From positions 806,001-870,000 of the forward strand of contig CAVTAR010000001.1 of the NCBI GenBank assembly GCA_963732775.1: DNA of 64,000 bases. Reading direction: 5' to 3'. The notes under the pieces are model-generated. The model was given only the letters and a program-made list of their open reading frames with translations. It did no database searches and had not been told where the DNA came from. The position numbers were made by a program, and so were the translations under genes. Shown piece by piece: positions 17,240-26,282 of the stretch. Position 1 is the stretch's first letter. Every line of letters starts with the position of its first letter. The stretch comes from CAVRQM01 sp963732775. GTDB taxonomy: Bacteria; Pseudomonadota; Alphaproteobacteria; Acetobacterales; Acetobacteraceae.

Positions 17240-18229
17240 ATGCGGGCAGCCTATTACGACCGGCAGGGTTTGCCGCGCGACGTGCTGGTGGTGGGCGAGT
17301 TGCAGGACCCGGAGCCGGGGCCTGGCGAGGTGCGGGTGCGGGTCGCGGTCTCCGGGCTGAACCCGTCGGACACCAAGGGACGGGCCGGCTATGGCGGCGC
17401 GCCGATGCCGTTCGCGCGCGTGGTGCCGCACCAGGACGGCGCCGGCGTGATCGACCGGGTGGGGCCGGGCGTGGCGGCACGCCGCGTCGGCGAGCGGGTA
17501 TGGCTGTACGAGGCGCAGCGCGGGCGGGCCGGCGGGACGGCGGCCGAGTTCACCGTGCTGCCGGCAGCCCAGGCCGTGCCGCTGCCCGAAGGCGTCGCTT
17601 TCGAGGTCGGCGCCTGCCTGGGCGTGCCGGCGATGACGGCGCATCGCTGCCTGTTCGCCGATGGCGACCTGCGCGGCCGCTGGGTGCTGGTGCAGGGCGG
17701 CGCGGGCGCGGTCGGCACCGCGGCGGTCCTGCTCGCGCGTTGGGCCGGTGCGCGCGTGATCGCCACCGTCAGCCGGCCGGAGCAGCAGGCGGTGGCGCTC
17801 GCCGCCGGGGCCGAGGTGGTGGTGGACCGGCGCGCCGAGGAGGTCGCGGCCCGGGTGCGCGAGGCGACGGCCGGGGCGGGGGTGGAGCGCATCGTGGACG
17901 TGAGCCTGCCGGCGAACCTCGAGCTCGACCTCGCCTGCCTGGCGCCGGGCGGCACGATCAGCGCCTACGCCTCGGACAGTGCCGACGCGACATTGTCGGT
18001 GCCGTTCCGCAGCGCGATGGTGCAGAATGCGGCCATCCGCCTGGTGTTCGTCTACGGCATGTCCCAGCAGGCGCACCAGGACGCGGCGCACGACATCACG
18101 GCCTGCCTGGCGATGGGCCGCTATCGTCCGGCGATCGGGCTGCGCCTGCCGCTCGACCGCGTGGCCGAGGCGCACGAGGCGCAGGACTCCGGCGCGTTGG
18201 TCGGCAAGGCGCTGGTGGCCATCGGCTGA
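17240..18229 (+). CDS. NADPH:quinone oxidoreductase-like protein (zinc-independent MDR family)
   Basis: The 329-aa product has a GroES-like N-terminal domain (SGLNPSDTKGR, PHQDGAGVIDRVG) and a Rossmann domain with VQGGAGAVGTAAVLLAR and a conserved VDVS segment. It lacks the zinc-binding Cys residues of alcohol dehydrogenases, so it belongs to the quinone-reductase branch of the medium-chain family. Substrate cannot be told from sequence. ATG 17240 is preceded by AGGGGAAAG, a plausible ribosome binding site. It is 26 bases after dut and may be cotranscribed. Confidence 0.85.
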   Translation: MRAAYYDRQGLPRDVLVVGELQDPEPGPGEVRVRVAVSGLNPSDTKGRAGYGGAPMPFARVVPHQDGAGVIDRVGPGVAARRVGERVWLYEAQRGRAGGTAAEFTVLPAAQAVPLPEGVAFEVGACLGVPAMTAHRCLFADGDLRGRWVLVQGGAGAVGTAAVLLARWAGARVIATVSRPEQQAVALAAGAEVVVDRRAEEVAARVREATAGAGVERIVDVSLPANLELDLACLAPGGTISAYASDSADATLSVPFRSAMVQNAAIRLVFVYGMSQQAHQDAAHDITACLAMGRYRPAIGLRLPLDRVAEAHEAQDSGALVGKALVAIG

Positions 18230-18357
18230 CGGCGCGGGACTCGCCTCCCGACATGCCGGGCAGAGGGCGATGCTGGTACCGCCGAGGTGTCGATCTGATT
18301 TGGGGCGTTGAACGCCGTCGTGCCCGGGACGTGGTTTGGGGAGGTTTGGCGGCGACC

Positions 18358-18416
18358 CCACCCGGCCCTCCGGGCCACCCTCCCTCTGTGTGGCAAGCGT
18401 GGTGCCGGGTGGGAGG
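18358..18416. repeat. Intergenic G+C-rich repeat, copy 1
   Basis: Bases 18358-18384 are identical to the first 27 bases of copies at 37739-37768 and nearly to the inverted copy at 38955-38984. The core reads CCACCCGGCCCTCCGGGCCA and is partly self-complementary. A second arm (GTGCCGGGTGGGAGGG, from 18401) can pair with parts of it, so a hairpin is possible. It lies in the 231-base gap between two convergent genes, where it may also act as a bidirectional terminator. Confidence 0.7.
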
Positions 18417-18460
18417 GTCGTCTCGGCGATGGGTCGCGGTCGCGGCTCGCGGGGCAGCGC

Positions 18461-19536
18461 TCAGGTCCAGTACAGCAGCCGCGCGCCCGGCAGGCGGGCG
18501 GCGAGCGAGGCGGCGAGGCAGGCTTGCATCGCCGCCATCTCCGGCTTCGGGAACACCCATTTCACCGAACCGAACTTGGTCGTCTTGCGGGCCCGCAGCG
18601 CCTCGTCCATCTCCAGCGGGCTGCCCGGATACCAGCCCTCCAGCACCGCTTTCGACTTCGGCGTGAAACGGTGGGTGATGAGCTCGGCGGTGAGGTCAAC
18701 CCGCGTCAGGCCGGCCAGCGCGTCCGCGACATCGGCGAACAGCCGGTCGTAGGCGAGCGCCCAGTCCGGCAGGCGCAGGATGGGCGCCACCGTGAGCCCG
18801 ACCGGGTAGCCCGCCTCGGCCACCGCTCGCAGCGCGGCGAGCCGCGCCGGCATCGGTGACGCGCCGCCCTCGTGACGGGCCGCCCCGGCGGCGTTGACCG
18901 AGAAGCGGATGCGCGTGCGCCCGCGGTGCGGCAGGCCGAGCAGCGGCGCCACGGCGTCGAACTTGGTGGTGAAACGGAGCTGCACCGCCGCCTCCCAGGC
19001 GCCAAAATGCACGATGCAGGCGGCGAGATGCCCGGTGATGTGCTCGATAGCGAGCGGGTCGGTGTAGCAGGAACACTCGAAGGTCGTGCCCTCCGCCGCC
19101 CGCTCCCCGCGACAGCGAGGTGACGCGCCCCTGGCCGAGTGCCGGCGGGCAGCTCGGCGAGGATCTCCGGCAGGTTGGCATAGGCGCGCACGATCGGCGG
19201 CCCGGCCAGCGAGCCGGCGAGGTAGCAGTAGCTGCAATGCGCCGGGCACCCCTCGGCGAGGTCGAAGCGCCAGTCGGCGCTGGGCGGGATCGGCTGCAGG
19301 CGGCGCCGGCTCGGGCTCGCGACGACGATGGCGAGCGTCGTCTTGGCGTCGCGGTAGGCGTCGGGCAGGCCGGAGAGCCGGTCGGCGGCGAGCCGCACGA
19401 CCTCCGCGCCGAGCGCCGCGGCGCGCTCCGCCATGCCCGCCCCGGCCGGCCAGGCGAGCGCCGAGGGGGTGACGAGGACGCGGCGGGGAATCCAGGGTGG
19501 GACGCTTCGGGGTCGGGTGATCCGGGGTTGGGCCAT
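18461..19536 (-). CDS. SPL-family radical SAM protein, interrupted by two single-base frameshifts
   Basis: The N-terminal frame has the motif CPAHCSYCYLAG that binds an iron-sulfur cluster in spore-photoproduct-lyase-like proteins, preceded by WRFDLAEG. The C-terminal frame gives the family segment TTFECSCYTDPLAIEHITGH and RIRFSVN. The middle 35 bases (VTSLSRG) lie in the third frame; one extra base near 19138 and another near 19113 restore a 357-aa protein. No bacterial spore photoproduct is expected in this organism, and related proteins in non-sporing bacteria have uncertain roles, perhaps DNA photoproduct repair or nucleic-acid modification. ATG 19536 (MAQPRITRPRS) is preferred; ATG 19545 and 19593 are also in frame. 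Confidence 0.8.
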
Positions 19537-19630
19537 GACGCGCATGTCGGGCGGCCGGCGGCGGATGCGAGGGCCGGCGGCCGGGCCGGGCACCGTGTCG
19601 GCTGCCGTGTCGGCGGCCGATTAGCGCCGG

Positions 19631-20137
19631 TCAGCGCACGTACACCTCGACCTGCCTTGGCGGGTTGCCGCGGTCGCCGCGCTGGCCGAGGTGGATCGCC
19701 TCCGGCGCGACCCCGTCGGCCTGCAGCGCCAGCGCCACCGTGGCCGCGTCGCCGGCGCCGGTGCGGGCCGCCTCGTCCTGCACCGCCGGGGGGGCGGCGA
19801 GCGGGATCGGCGACACCACGTCGAACTGCACGTCGGCACGGCGCGCCTGTGCCGCGCGCGCGGCGGCGACCAGCGGGCCCCGCCAGTCGTCGTCATTGGC
19901 GCCGAAGCGCACCACGGCGAGCGGCGGCAGCGGCTGGGCGCGGCTGGCGAAATCGCTGGCGGCGAGCTGCGGCCTGGCCGGCGTCAGGCCGGCGCGCTCG
20001 AAGGTCCGCTGGTCGACCAGCCGGCAGCCCGGCAGCGCCGCGAGCAGCGCCGGCAACACCGGTAGCAGCCCCGCTGCGAGCCTCGACGATGGCCGCGGCG
20101 AGGGCGGCAGGAAGCGGGCGCGGGCCGGGCGGGGCAT
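19631..20137 (-). CDS. Predicted lipoprotein of unknown function
   Basis: The 168-aa product has an N-terminal hydrophobic stretch ending in a lipobox (LLAALPGC, Cys at about residue 33), so it should be an outer- or inner-membrane-anchored lipoprotein. The rest is soluble, with a VVRFGANDDDW segment and a C-terminal RQVEVYVR strand; the C-terminal half resembles small OmpA-like or secretin-associated domains only weakly. ATG 20137 places the signal peptide correctly; a much longer frame upstream runs through the GATCCC repeat array and is unlikely to be translated. It diverges from the transketolase-like gene. Confidence 0.65.
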   Translation of the reverse strand: MPRPARARFLPPSPRPSSRLAAGLLPVLPALLAALPGCRLVDQRTFERAGLTPARPQLAASDFASRAQPLPPLAVVRFGANDDDWRGPLVAAARAAQARRADVQFDVVSPIPLAAPPAVQDEAARTGAGDAATVALALQADGVAPEAIHLGQRGDRGNPPRQVEVYVR

Positions 20138-20200
20138 CGCCCTGTCATCGCCGCAACCGCGCCTGGCGGCAAGGGGCGGCGCTCCGCCGGTCCGACCCCC

Positions 20201-20248
20201 GATCCCGCCCCCGATCCCGCCCCCGATCCCGCCCCCGATCCCGCCCCC
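20201..20248. repeat. Tandem repeat, four 12-bp units (gatcccgccccc)
   Basis: Four consecutive copies of the 12-base unit gatcccgccccc lie in the 155-base divergent gap between the lipoprotein and the transketolase-like gene. The unit keeps frame on either strand, but the position is outside the chosen coding starts. A related 12-base array with the same gatccc core lies 230 bases downstream. Confidence 0.85.
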
Positions 20249-20292
20249 CGGGCGGCCTTGCGGCGCCGCGCGCCTGCCCGTAAAGCCGGACG

Positions 20293-22349
20293 ATGACGTC
20301 CATGGCCGACAGCGAGCCGGCGCTGGCCGCCACCAGGCGCGCGGCCGGGTCACGCCTCGGGTCCACGCTGGCCGCGGCCGAGGCCGAACCGGCCGACGAG
20401 ACCCGCGGGGCCGCGCTCGCCGCAACCCTGCTCGCGGTCTTGCAGGCCAGGGAGGCGGGCGTCGCGGCGGGCCCTGGTGCGGATCCCGGTGCGGATCCCG
20501 GTGCGGATCCCGGTGCGGATCCCGGTGCGGATCCTGGGGTGGATCCTGGGGTGGATCCTGAAGCGGGCCCTGGGGCGAGGCAGGCGGCGCTGGCTGGCCT
20601 GGCCGACATCGCGGTCGCCCTGTTCGGCGGCCCGCTCGCCTTCGACGCCGCCGACCCGACCTGGCCGGATCGCGACCGCCTGGTGGTGAGTGCGTCGCAG
20701 GAACCGCTGCTGACGGCGCTGCTGGATCTGGTCGGGCAACCCGAGACCCAGCCGGCGCCGATCGCGTCCGTCGCAGCGCAGGGCGGTGCCGCGCAGGGAG
20801 GGACGTGCAAGGCGGTATGGTTCAAGGTGGGGGGCTCGGCGCGGCGGTGGGCATGGCGCTGGCCGAGCGCACGCTCGCGGCCCGGTTCGGGCGCAGCCTG
20901 GTCGACCACCGCACCTGGGTGCTGGCCGCGGGCGCGGACCTGTCGCACGGCCTCAGCCACGAGGCGGCGAGCCTGGCCGGGCAGCTCCGGCTCGATCGCC
21001 TGGCCGTGCTGTGGGACCAGGACGCGGCGAGCGGCGAGGGCCTGCCCGCCGAGGACACGCTGCGGCGCTTCGGCGCCTATGGCTGGACCACGCGCGGCGT
21101 CGACGCGGCCGACCCGGCCGCCCTGGCCGCGGCGCTCGGCCTGGCGATGCGGGCGCGCAAGCCGACGCTGCTCGCGTACCGTGGCGCGCCGGCGGGCATC
21201 CCGGGGCGCATCCCGGCGCGCCCGCCATGGTCGGCGAGCACGGCCGCGGCGCTGGAGGCCTGGCGCCGCATCGGCGCGCGGGGCGCCACGGCGCGGCGGG
21301 GCTGGCTGAAGCGCCTGGCCCACCATCCGCGGCGCGTGGAGTTCGAGCGCGTCACCGCCGGGCGGCTGCCCGCGACTTTGCCGGAGACCCTCGCGCAAGT
21401 CCGCGAGGCGCTGGCCCAGGGATGCGAGGCGGTCGCCACCGCCGCGGCGAGCGACCGCATGCTCGAGGCGCTGCTGCCGGCGCTGCCGGAGCTGGTGGGC
21501 GGCACCGCCGATCCGCGACGGGCGGCGGCGGGCGAGCTAGCGGCGGGCGAGGCGGCGGCGGGCGAGGTCGCGGTGGGCGGCGTGGGTGGCCGGTGGGTGC
21601 AGGTGGGCGCGCGCGAGGCCGGGCTGGCCGCGGCCCTCGACGGCATGGCCGCGCATGGCGGGCTGCTGCCAGTGGGCGCCACCGCCTGCGCGCTGGGCGA
21701 GGCGCTGCGCCCGGCGCTGTGGCGCGCCGCCCGGCTCGGCCTGCGCGAGATCCATGTGCTGACCTGCGACCCGCCGGACGCGGCGCGCCGCCCGGAAGCG
21801 CTCGCGGCCGAGCAGCTGGCCAGCCTGCGCGCGGTGCCGAACCTGCTGCTGCTGCACCCGGCCGACGCGCTGGAGACCGCGGAGTGCTGGGAGATCGCGC
21901 TGCGGCGCGAGGCCGGGCCGAGCCTGCTGGTGGTGAGCCGCGAGGCCCGCCCGCTGCTGCAGCCGGGCCAGCACGCGGCTGGCGCGCCGAACCGCAGTGC
22001 CCGCGGCGGCTACGTGCTGGCCGAGGCGCAGGGCGAACGCCAGGCGGCGCTGATCGCGGTCGGCGCCGCGGTCGCGGTCGCGATGGCCGCGCGCGCCCGC
22101 CTCGCCGCGGAGCGCATCACGGTGGCCGTCGTGTCGCTGCCGTGCTGGTCGCTGTTCGCCGACGCCGACCCTGCCTGGCGCGCCGAGGTGCTGGGTCCGG
22201 CCGTGCGCTTCGGCATCGAGCCGGGCGCCGGCTTCGGCTGGGAGCGCTGGCTCGGCGACGGCGGCGTGTTCATCGGCGACGGCCCCGACGGCAGCGGGCC
22301 CACCGCCGATGCGGTAGTGGAGCGCGTGCGCGCGCGGCTGGCCGCCTGA
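20293..22349 (+). CDS. Degenerate transketolase homologue (probable pseudoenzyme), one frameshift
   Basis: Reconstructed length is 685 aa, normal for transketolase. Clear family segments remain: GLGAAVGMALAERTLAARFG, LSHEAASLAG, FGAYGW, LPELVGGTAD, EQLASLRAVPN and a C-terminal SLPCWSLF. Key catalytic parts are gone: the GHGS His motif is SASQEP; the GDG Mg/TPP motif is GAD; the metal-binding Asn region is WDQDAASG; the THDSI...GEDGPTHQP block is replaced by TCDPPDAARRPE. The cofactor-activating Glu is kept (REAGL). Residues ~62-89 are a GADP/GVDP repeat. One base is missing near 20803-20805. It precedes gap and pgk, the usual place of tkt. Start is ATG 20293 or 20302. Function is unknown; it may have lost activity or act structurally. 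Confidence 0.8.
20476..20559 (+). repeat. Tandem repeat, seven 12-bp units encoding (GADP)5(GVDP)2
   Basis: Five units of ggtgcggatccc and two of ggggtggatcct follow each other in frame inside the transketolase-like gene, each giving Gly-Ala/Val-Asp-Pro. The unit shares its gatccc core and its 12-base period with the array at 20201-20248. Confidence 0.9.
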
Positions 22350-22395
22350 ACGCCAACATCCGAGTGACATCGGCAGACGAAGGAAGAGCCTGGGC

Positions 22396-23409
22396 ATGGC
22401 CGTGACAGTCGCGATCAACGGGTTTGGCCGCATCGGCCGGCTGGTGCTGCGCGCCATGATCGAGAGCGGGCGCGAGGACGTGGAATGCGTCGCCATCAAC
22501 GACCTCGGCAGCGTCGAGGCTAACGCGCACCTGCTGCGATACGACAGCGTGCATGGCCGCTTTCCGGCCGCGGTCGAGACGGCAGCCGACACTATCACCA
22601 TCCGCCACGGCGGGCGCACCTGGGGGCCGATCCGCGTCTCGGCCGAGCGCGACCCGACCCGCGTGCCGTTCCAGGGCGTCGACGTCGCGATGGAATGCAC
22701 CGGGCTGTTCACCAAGAAGGAGACGGCGGCGCAGCTCATCGAGGCGGGCGCGCGAAAAGTGCTGGTGTCGGCGCCGGCCGACGGGGTGGACGCGACCGTG
22801 GTGTTCGGCGTGAACCAGCAGGTGATGACGCCGGCGATGACGGTGGTGTCGAACGCCTCTTGCACCACCAACTGCCTGGTGCCGATGGTCAAGGTGCTGC
22901 ACGACGCCTTCGAAATCGTGCGTGGCTATATGCTGACCTGCCACAGCTACACCGGCGACCAGCGCACGGTGGACACGCTGCACAAGGACCTGCACCGCGC
23001 CCGGGCCGCGGCGATGTCGATGATCCCGACCACCACCGGGGCGGCCCGCGCGGTGGGGCTGGTGATGCCGGAACTGGCGGGCAAGCTCGACGGCACGGCG
23101 ATCCGCGTGCCGACGCCGAACGTGTCGATGGTGTCGCTCGACGTCGTGCTGGAGCGGCCGCCGGCGCGCGACGCGATCAATGCCGCGATGCACGCGGCGA
23201 GCCAGGGCGCGCTGCGCGGCATCCTCGACTACAACGTCGACCCGCTGGTCAGCAGCGACTTCAACCACGTCGCCGCCTCCTGCACCTTCGATGCGCCGCA
23301 GACCGCGGTGGTGGACGGGGCGCTGTTCCGCGTGCTCGGCTGGTACGACAACGAATGGGGCTTCAGCAACCGGATGTCCGACACGGCGGCGCTGCTCGGG
23401 AGCCTGTAG
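22396..23409 (+). CDS. gap: Glyceraldehyde-3-phosphate dehydrogenase
   Basis: The 337-aa product has the NAD-binding start INGFGRIGRLVLRA, the catalytic SNASCTTNCL (Cys near 155), HSYTGDQRTVDT, and the C-terminal WYDNEWGFSNRMSDT. It interconverts glyceraldehyde 3-phosphate and 1,3-bisphosphoglycerate. The ATG at 22396 follows AAGGAAGAG, a good ribosome binding site. It is four bases upstream of pgk and 46 bases after the transketolase-like gene, so the three probably form one operon. Confidence 0.96.
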   Translation: MAVTVAINGFGRIGRLVLRAMIESGREDVECVAINDLGSVEANAHLLRYDSVHGRFPAAVETAADTITIRHGGRTWGPIRVSAERDPTRVPFQGVDVAMECTGLFTKKETAAQLIEAGARKVLVSAPADGVDATVVFGVNQQVMTPAMTVVSNASCTTNCLVPMVKVLHDAFEIVRGYMLTCHSYTGDQRTVDTLHKDLHRARAAAMSMIPTTTGAARAVGLVMPELAGKLDGTAIRVPTPNVSMVSLDVVLERPPARDAINAAMHAASQGALRGILDYNVDPLVSSDFNHVAASCTFDAPQTAVVDGALFRVLGWYDNEWGFSNRMSDTAALLGSL

Positions 23410-23412
23410 GCC

Positions 23413-24609
23413 GTGGCGCTGCGCACGCTCGACCACCTCGACCCGAGGGGCAAGCGGGTGCTGGTGCGCGCCGACCTCAACGTGCCGACGAGGGACGGGC
23501 GGATGAGCGATGCGACCCGCATCGAGCGGGTGGCGCCGACGCTGCGCGAGCTGGCGGAGCGGGGCGGGCGCGTGATCGTGCTCAGCCATTTCGACCGGCC
23601 GGGCGGCAAGCCCGTGGCCGCGATGTCGATGCGCCCGCTGGCCGACGCGCTGGCTAGCGCGCTGGGCCGGCAGGTGCGGTTCGCCGCGACCTGCGTGGGC
23701 CCGGAGGCGACCGCGGTGGTGCAGGCGCTGGGCGACGGCGAGGTGGCGCTGCTGGAGAACACGCGCTTCCATCCCGGCGAGGAGGAGAACGAGAGCGACT
23801 TCGCTGCCGCCCTGGCGCTGCACGCCGACGTGTTCGTCAACGACGCATTCTCCGCCGCGCACCGCGCCCACGCCAGCACCGCGGGGGTGGCGCGCCACCT
23901 GCCGGCCTATGCCGGGCGGCTGATGCAGGCCGAGCTCGAGGCGCTGGCGGCGGCGCTGACCACGCCGGAGCGGCCGGTGGGGGCGATCGTCGGCGGCTCG
24001 AAGGTGTCGACCAAGCTCGACCTGCTGGGTAACCTGATCGGCCGGGTGCAGATGCTGGCGATCGGCGGCGCCATGGCCAACACGTTCCTGGCCGCACAGG
24101 GCGTGGCGGTCGGGCGCTCGCTGCAGGAGGGCGGGATGCACGCCACGGCGCGCGCGATCTTCGCCGAGGCGGCGGGGGCGGGCTGCGAGATCGTGCTGCC
24201 GGTGGATGCGGTGGTGGCCACCGAGTTGCGGGCCAACCCGCCGACGCGGCAGGTGGCGATCGCGGCGATCCCGGCGGACGCCATGGTGCTGGACGTGGGC
24301 CCGGCGACGGTCGCCGACCTGGTGCGGCGGATCGCGGGGCTGCGCACGCTGGTGTGGAACGGCCCGCTCGGCGCCTTCGAGACGCCGCCGTTTGGTGCCG
24401 CGACGACGGCGCTGGCCCATGCCGTGGCCGCGGCGACCGGCCGAGGGCTGCGCAGCGTCGCGGGCGGCGGTGACACGGTGGCAGCGCTGCGGCAGGCGGG
24501 CGTGCAGGACGGGCTCAGCTACGTCTCCTCGGCGGGCGGCGCGTTCCTGGAGTGGCTGGAGGGCAAGTCGCTGCCGGGGGTCGCGGTGCTGGAGGACGAC
24601 GCGGGATAG
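23413..24609 (+). CDS. pgk: Phosphoglycerate kinase
   Basis: The 398-aa product shows the Pgk signature RVLVRADLNVP, the substrate segment LSHFDRPGGK, the hinge region GGSKVSTKLDLL and the C-terminal nucleotide-binding AGGGDTVAAL. It makes ATP from 1,3-bisphosphoglycerate. The start is GTG at 23413, directly after the gap stop. No frameshift is visible. Confidence 0.96.
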   Translation: MALRTLDHLDPRGKRVLVRADLNVPTRDGRMSDATRIERVAPTLRELAERGGRVIVLSHFDRPGGKPVAAMSMRPLADALASALGRQVRFAATCVGPEATAVVQALGDGEVALLENTRFHPGEEENESDFAAALALHADVFVNDAFSAAHRAHASTAGVARHLPAYAGRLMQAELEALAAALTTPERPVGAIVGGSKVSTKLDLLGNLIGRVQMLAIGGAMANTFLAAQGVAVGRSLQEGGMHATARAIFAEAAGAGCEIVLPVDAVVATELRANPPTRQVAIAAIPADAMVLDVGPATVADLVRRIAGLRTLVWNGPLGAFETPPFGAATTALAHAVAAATGRGLRSVAGGGDTVAALRQAGVQDGLSYVSSAGGAFLEWLEGKSLPGVAVLEDDAG

Positions 24610-24698
24610 CGCGGGCGACGCGGGCGTGCGGGTGCCCTAGATGAAGGCTTGATGAATCGCGCGGCGTGTCTTATTAAAAAGACAGTCCTCGTTCATTT

Positions 24699-24947
24699 AT
24701 GGTTTACCCGATGCGCCGCATGATCGCCCGCATGATCTCCTCCGGCTCGCTCGCCGCCTTCTCCGCCAGCGCCACCGCCGCGCTGCCGTCGCTGCGCGCT
24801 CCCGCTGCCCCCGTGCAGGCCGCCCCCCTGCAGGCCGATCGCGTCAGCGCGAAGCGGCCGCCGGCGCAGGCCGGCGCGGAGCGGCCGTCGGCCGCCGCCC
24901 CGGGACAGGTGCTGCCGCGCGGCTCGCTGCTGGACCTGCGGGTGTGA
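24699..24947 (+). CDS. Small predicted secreted protein, unknown
   Basis: An 82-aa frame with several possible starts (ATG 24699, 24711, 24720, 24732). A start at 24711 gives MRRMIARMISSGSLAAFSAS, a short basic plus hydrophobic segment that could be a signal peptide, followed by an Ala/Pro-rich region and a PRGSLLDLRV tail. It is preceded by an A+T-rich stretch (24640-24700) that could hold a promoter. No family is recognised. In this composition open frames arise by chance, so the call is tentative. Confidence 0.4.
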   Translation: MVYPMRRMIARMISSGSLAAFSASATAALPSLRAPAAPVQAAPLQADRVSAKRPPAQAGAERPSAAAPGQVLPRGSLLDLRV

Positions 24948-25084
24948 CCGGCGCTGCACCCGCCATGGCCAGGATGCAACAGGCGTCTCGCCACCACCGC
25001 CGTCGATCGCTGCCGGGCGCGCGAAAAACTTGAACCCGCCCGGATGCCGGCGCATCTTCCCGTCCAGAGGCGGGGAGCATCACA

Positions 25085-25480
25085 ATGATGCGCGTTGCTG
25101 GATTGCGGGTTCCTGGATTGCGGGTTCTGGGATTGCTTGGCCTGTTGGTGCTGACGGCGGCCGCGGCGCCGAGCAAGAGCAGCTTCTCCACGCTGGCCTT
25201 GCTGGACCAGTCCACGATCGGCTCTGCCAACGGCTCCGCGTCCGTCACCGCGGCTCTGCCGTCGGGTGGTTTCGCCCCGGCCCCGGTGCCGGACATCGAC
25301 CTGCTGCCGCATGTGCCGCACAACGCCGGCCCGGCGCAGGCCGAGCTGTCGGCGGACCTGTTCACCGCCCAGAAGACCTATCGCGGCGAGGGCTACCTCC
25401 CGGGCTCCACGGTCCAGGGCTCGCAGACCCGCCATGTGAACCCGGCGCCGGGCTTCAGCCTGAAGGTGCCGCTGGAGTAG
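25085..25480 (+). CDS. Predicted secreted protein, unknown
   Basis: A 131-aa product with a clear signal peptide: basic start (MMRVAGLR), hydrophobic run with LGLLGLLVLTAAAA, then a cleavage-like AAA-P site near residue 29. The mature part is Ser/Pro-rich and has no Cys. The signal-peptide DNA is built of near-repeats (GGATTGCGGGTT occurs twice and a variant once at 25099-25135), giving GLRVPGLRVLG. The ATG follows GGGGAGCATCAC. It sits alone between pgk and clpP. Function unknown. Confidence 0.6.
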   Translation: MMRVAGLRVPGLRVLGLLGLLVLTAAAAPSKSSFSTLALLDQSTIGSANGSASVTAALPSGGFAPAPVPDIDLLPHVPHNAGPAQAELSADLFTAQKTYRGEGYLPGSTVQGSQTRHVNPAPGFSLKVPLE

Positions 25481-25561
25481 TCCGCCGCCGCCGGGCGACC
25501 GGCGGGGTCGACAACCCGGCCCTGGCGGCCCACCTTGCGGGGCCAACCTGCAGGGCCGCCC

Positions 25562-26251
25562 ATGACGCACTCGCCTTATGCCACGCTCCGCGCGCGTTCC
25601 GACGAGGACGACGACGACGAGCCGCAGCGCACGCCCGATATCCCCGAGCCGATGGAGCCGGAGCGTCGCGAGCCGGACGACAACCGCACCCTCGCCTCGC
25701 CGATCAACGAGCTCGAGAGCCGGCTCCTCAACCAGCGCAAGGTGCTGATCTTCGGCGCCATCAACGACAAGCTCGCACGCGATGTGGCCGGGCGGCTGCT
25801 GTCGCTGGCGGCCAGCGCCGAGCCGATCGACGTGTACGTGAACTCGCCGGGCGGGCATGTCGAGAGCGGCGACACCATCCACGACCTGATCCGCTTCGTC
25901 GACAGCATCGCCCCGGTGCGGGTGATCGGCACCGGCTGGGTGGCCAGCGCCGGTGCGCTGATCTTCCTGGGCGGCCACAAGGACCGGCGGTTCTGCCTGC
26001 CGAACACGCGCTTCCTGCTGCACCAGCCGATGGGCGGCGTGCGCGGGCCGGCGGTGGACATCGACATCGAGGCGCAGGAGATCCTCAAGATGCGCGACCG
26101 GCTGAACCACCTGGTCGCGCGCGAGACCGGGCAATCGTTCGAGCGGGTGGAGCGCGACAGCGACCGCAACTACTGGATGAGCGCCGAGGAGGCGATCGCC
26201 TACGGCATGGTCACGCGCATCGTCACCAGCCTGGCCGACATCTCGGCCTAG
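25562..26251 (+). CDS. clpP: ClpP-like ATP-dependent protease subunit with altered catalytic triad
   Basis: The 229-aa product has an acidic 45-residue N-terminal extension and a ClpP core: VNSPGGHVESGDTIHD, catalytic Ser129 in GWVASAG (usually GQAASMG), and His154 in FLLHQP. The third triad position, usually Asp in an RDRF/RDYYM segment, reads Asn203 in DRNYWM, with Asp201 two residues before. It would normally form the proteolytic chamber served by ClpX or ClpA. A ClpX gene is not adjacent, so this may be a second ClpP-type paralogue. ATG 25562 is the only good start. Confidence 0.85.
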   Translation: MTHSPYATLRARSDEDDDDEPQRTPDIPEPMEPERREPDDNRTLASPINELESRLLNQRKVLIFGAINDKLARDVAGRLLSLAASAEPIDVYVNSPGGHVESGDTIHDLIRFVDSIAPVRVIGTGWVASAGALIFLGGHKDRRFCLPNTRFLLHQPMGGVRGPAVDIDIEAQEILKMRDRLNHLVARETGQSFERVERDSDRNYWMSAEEAIAYGMVTRIVTSLADISA

Positions 26252-26282
26252 TCGCGCGGCACCCCCGGGCAAGGGGTGCGGC

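Noticed and set aside
18461..19536. SPL-like gene as a true pseudogene
   Set aside because: Both frameshifts are one base, homology is complete on both sides, and the same kind of break hits essential genes in this window.
20201..20559. CRISPR array
   Set aside because: Units are 12 bases, contiguous and without spacers; no cas genes nearby. These are tandem repeats.
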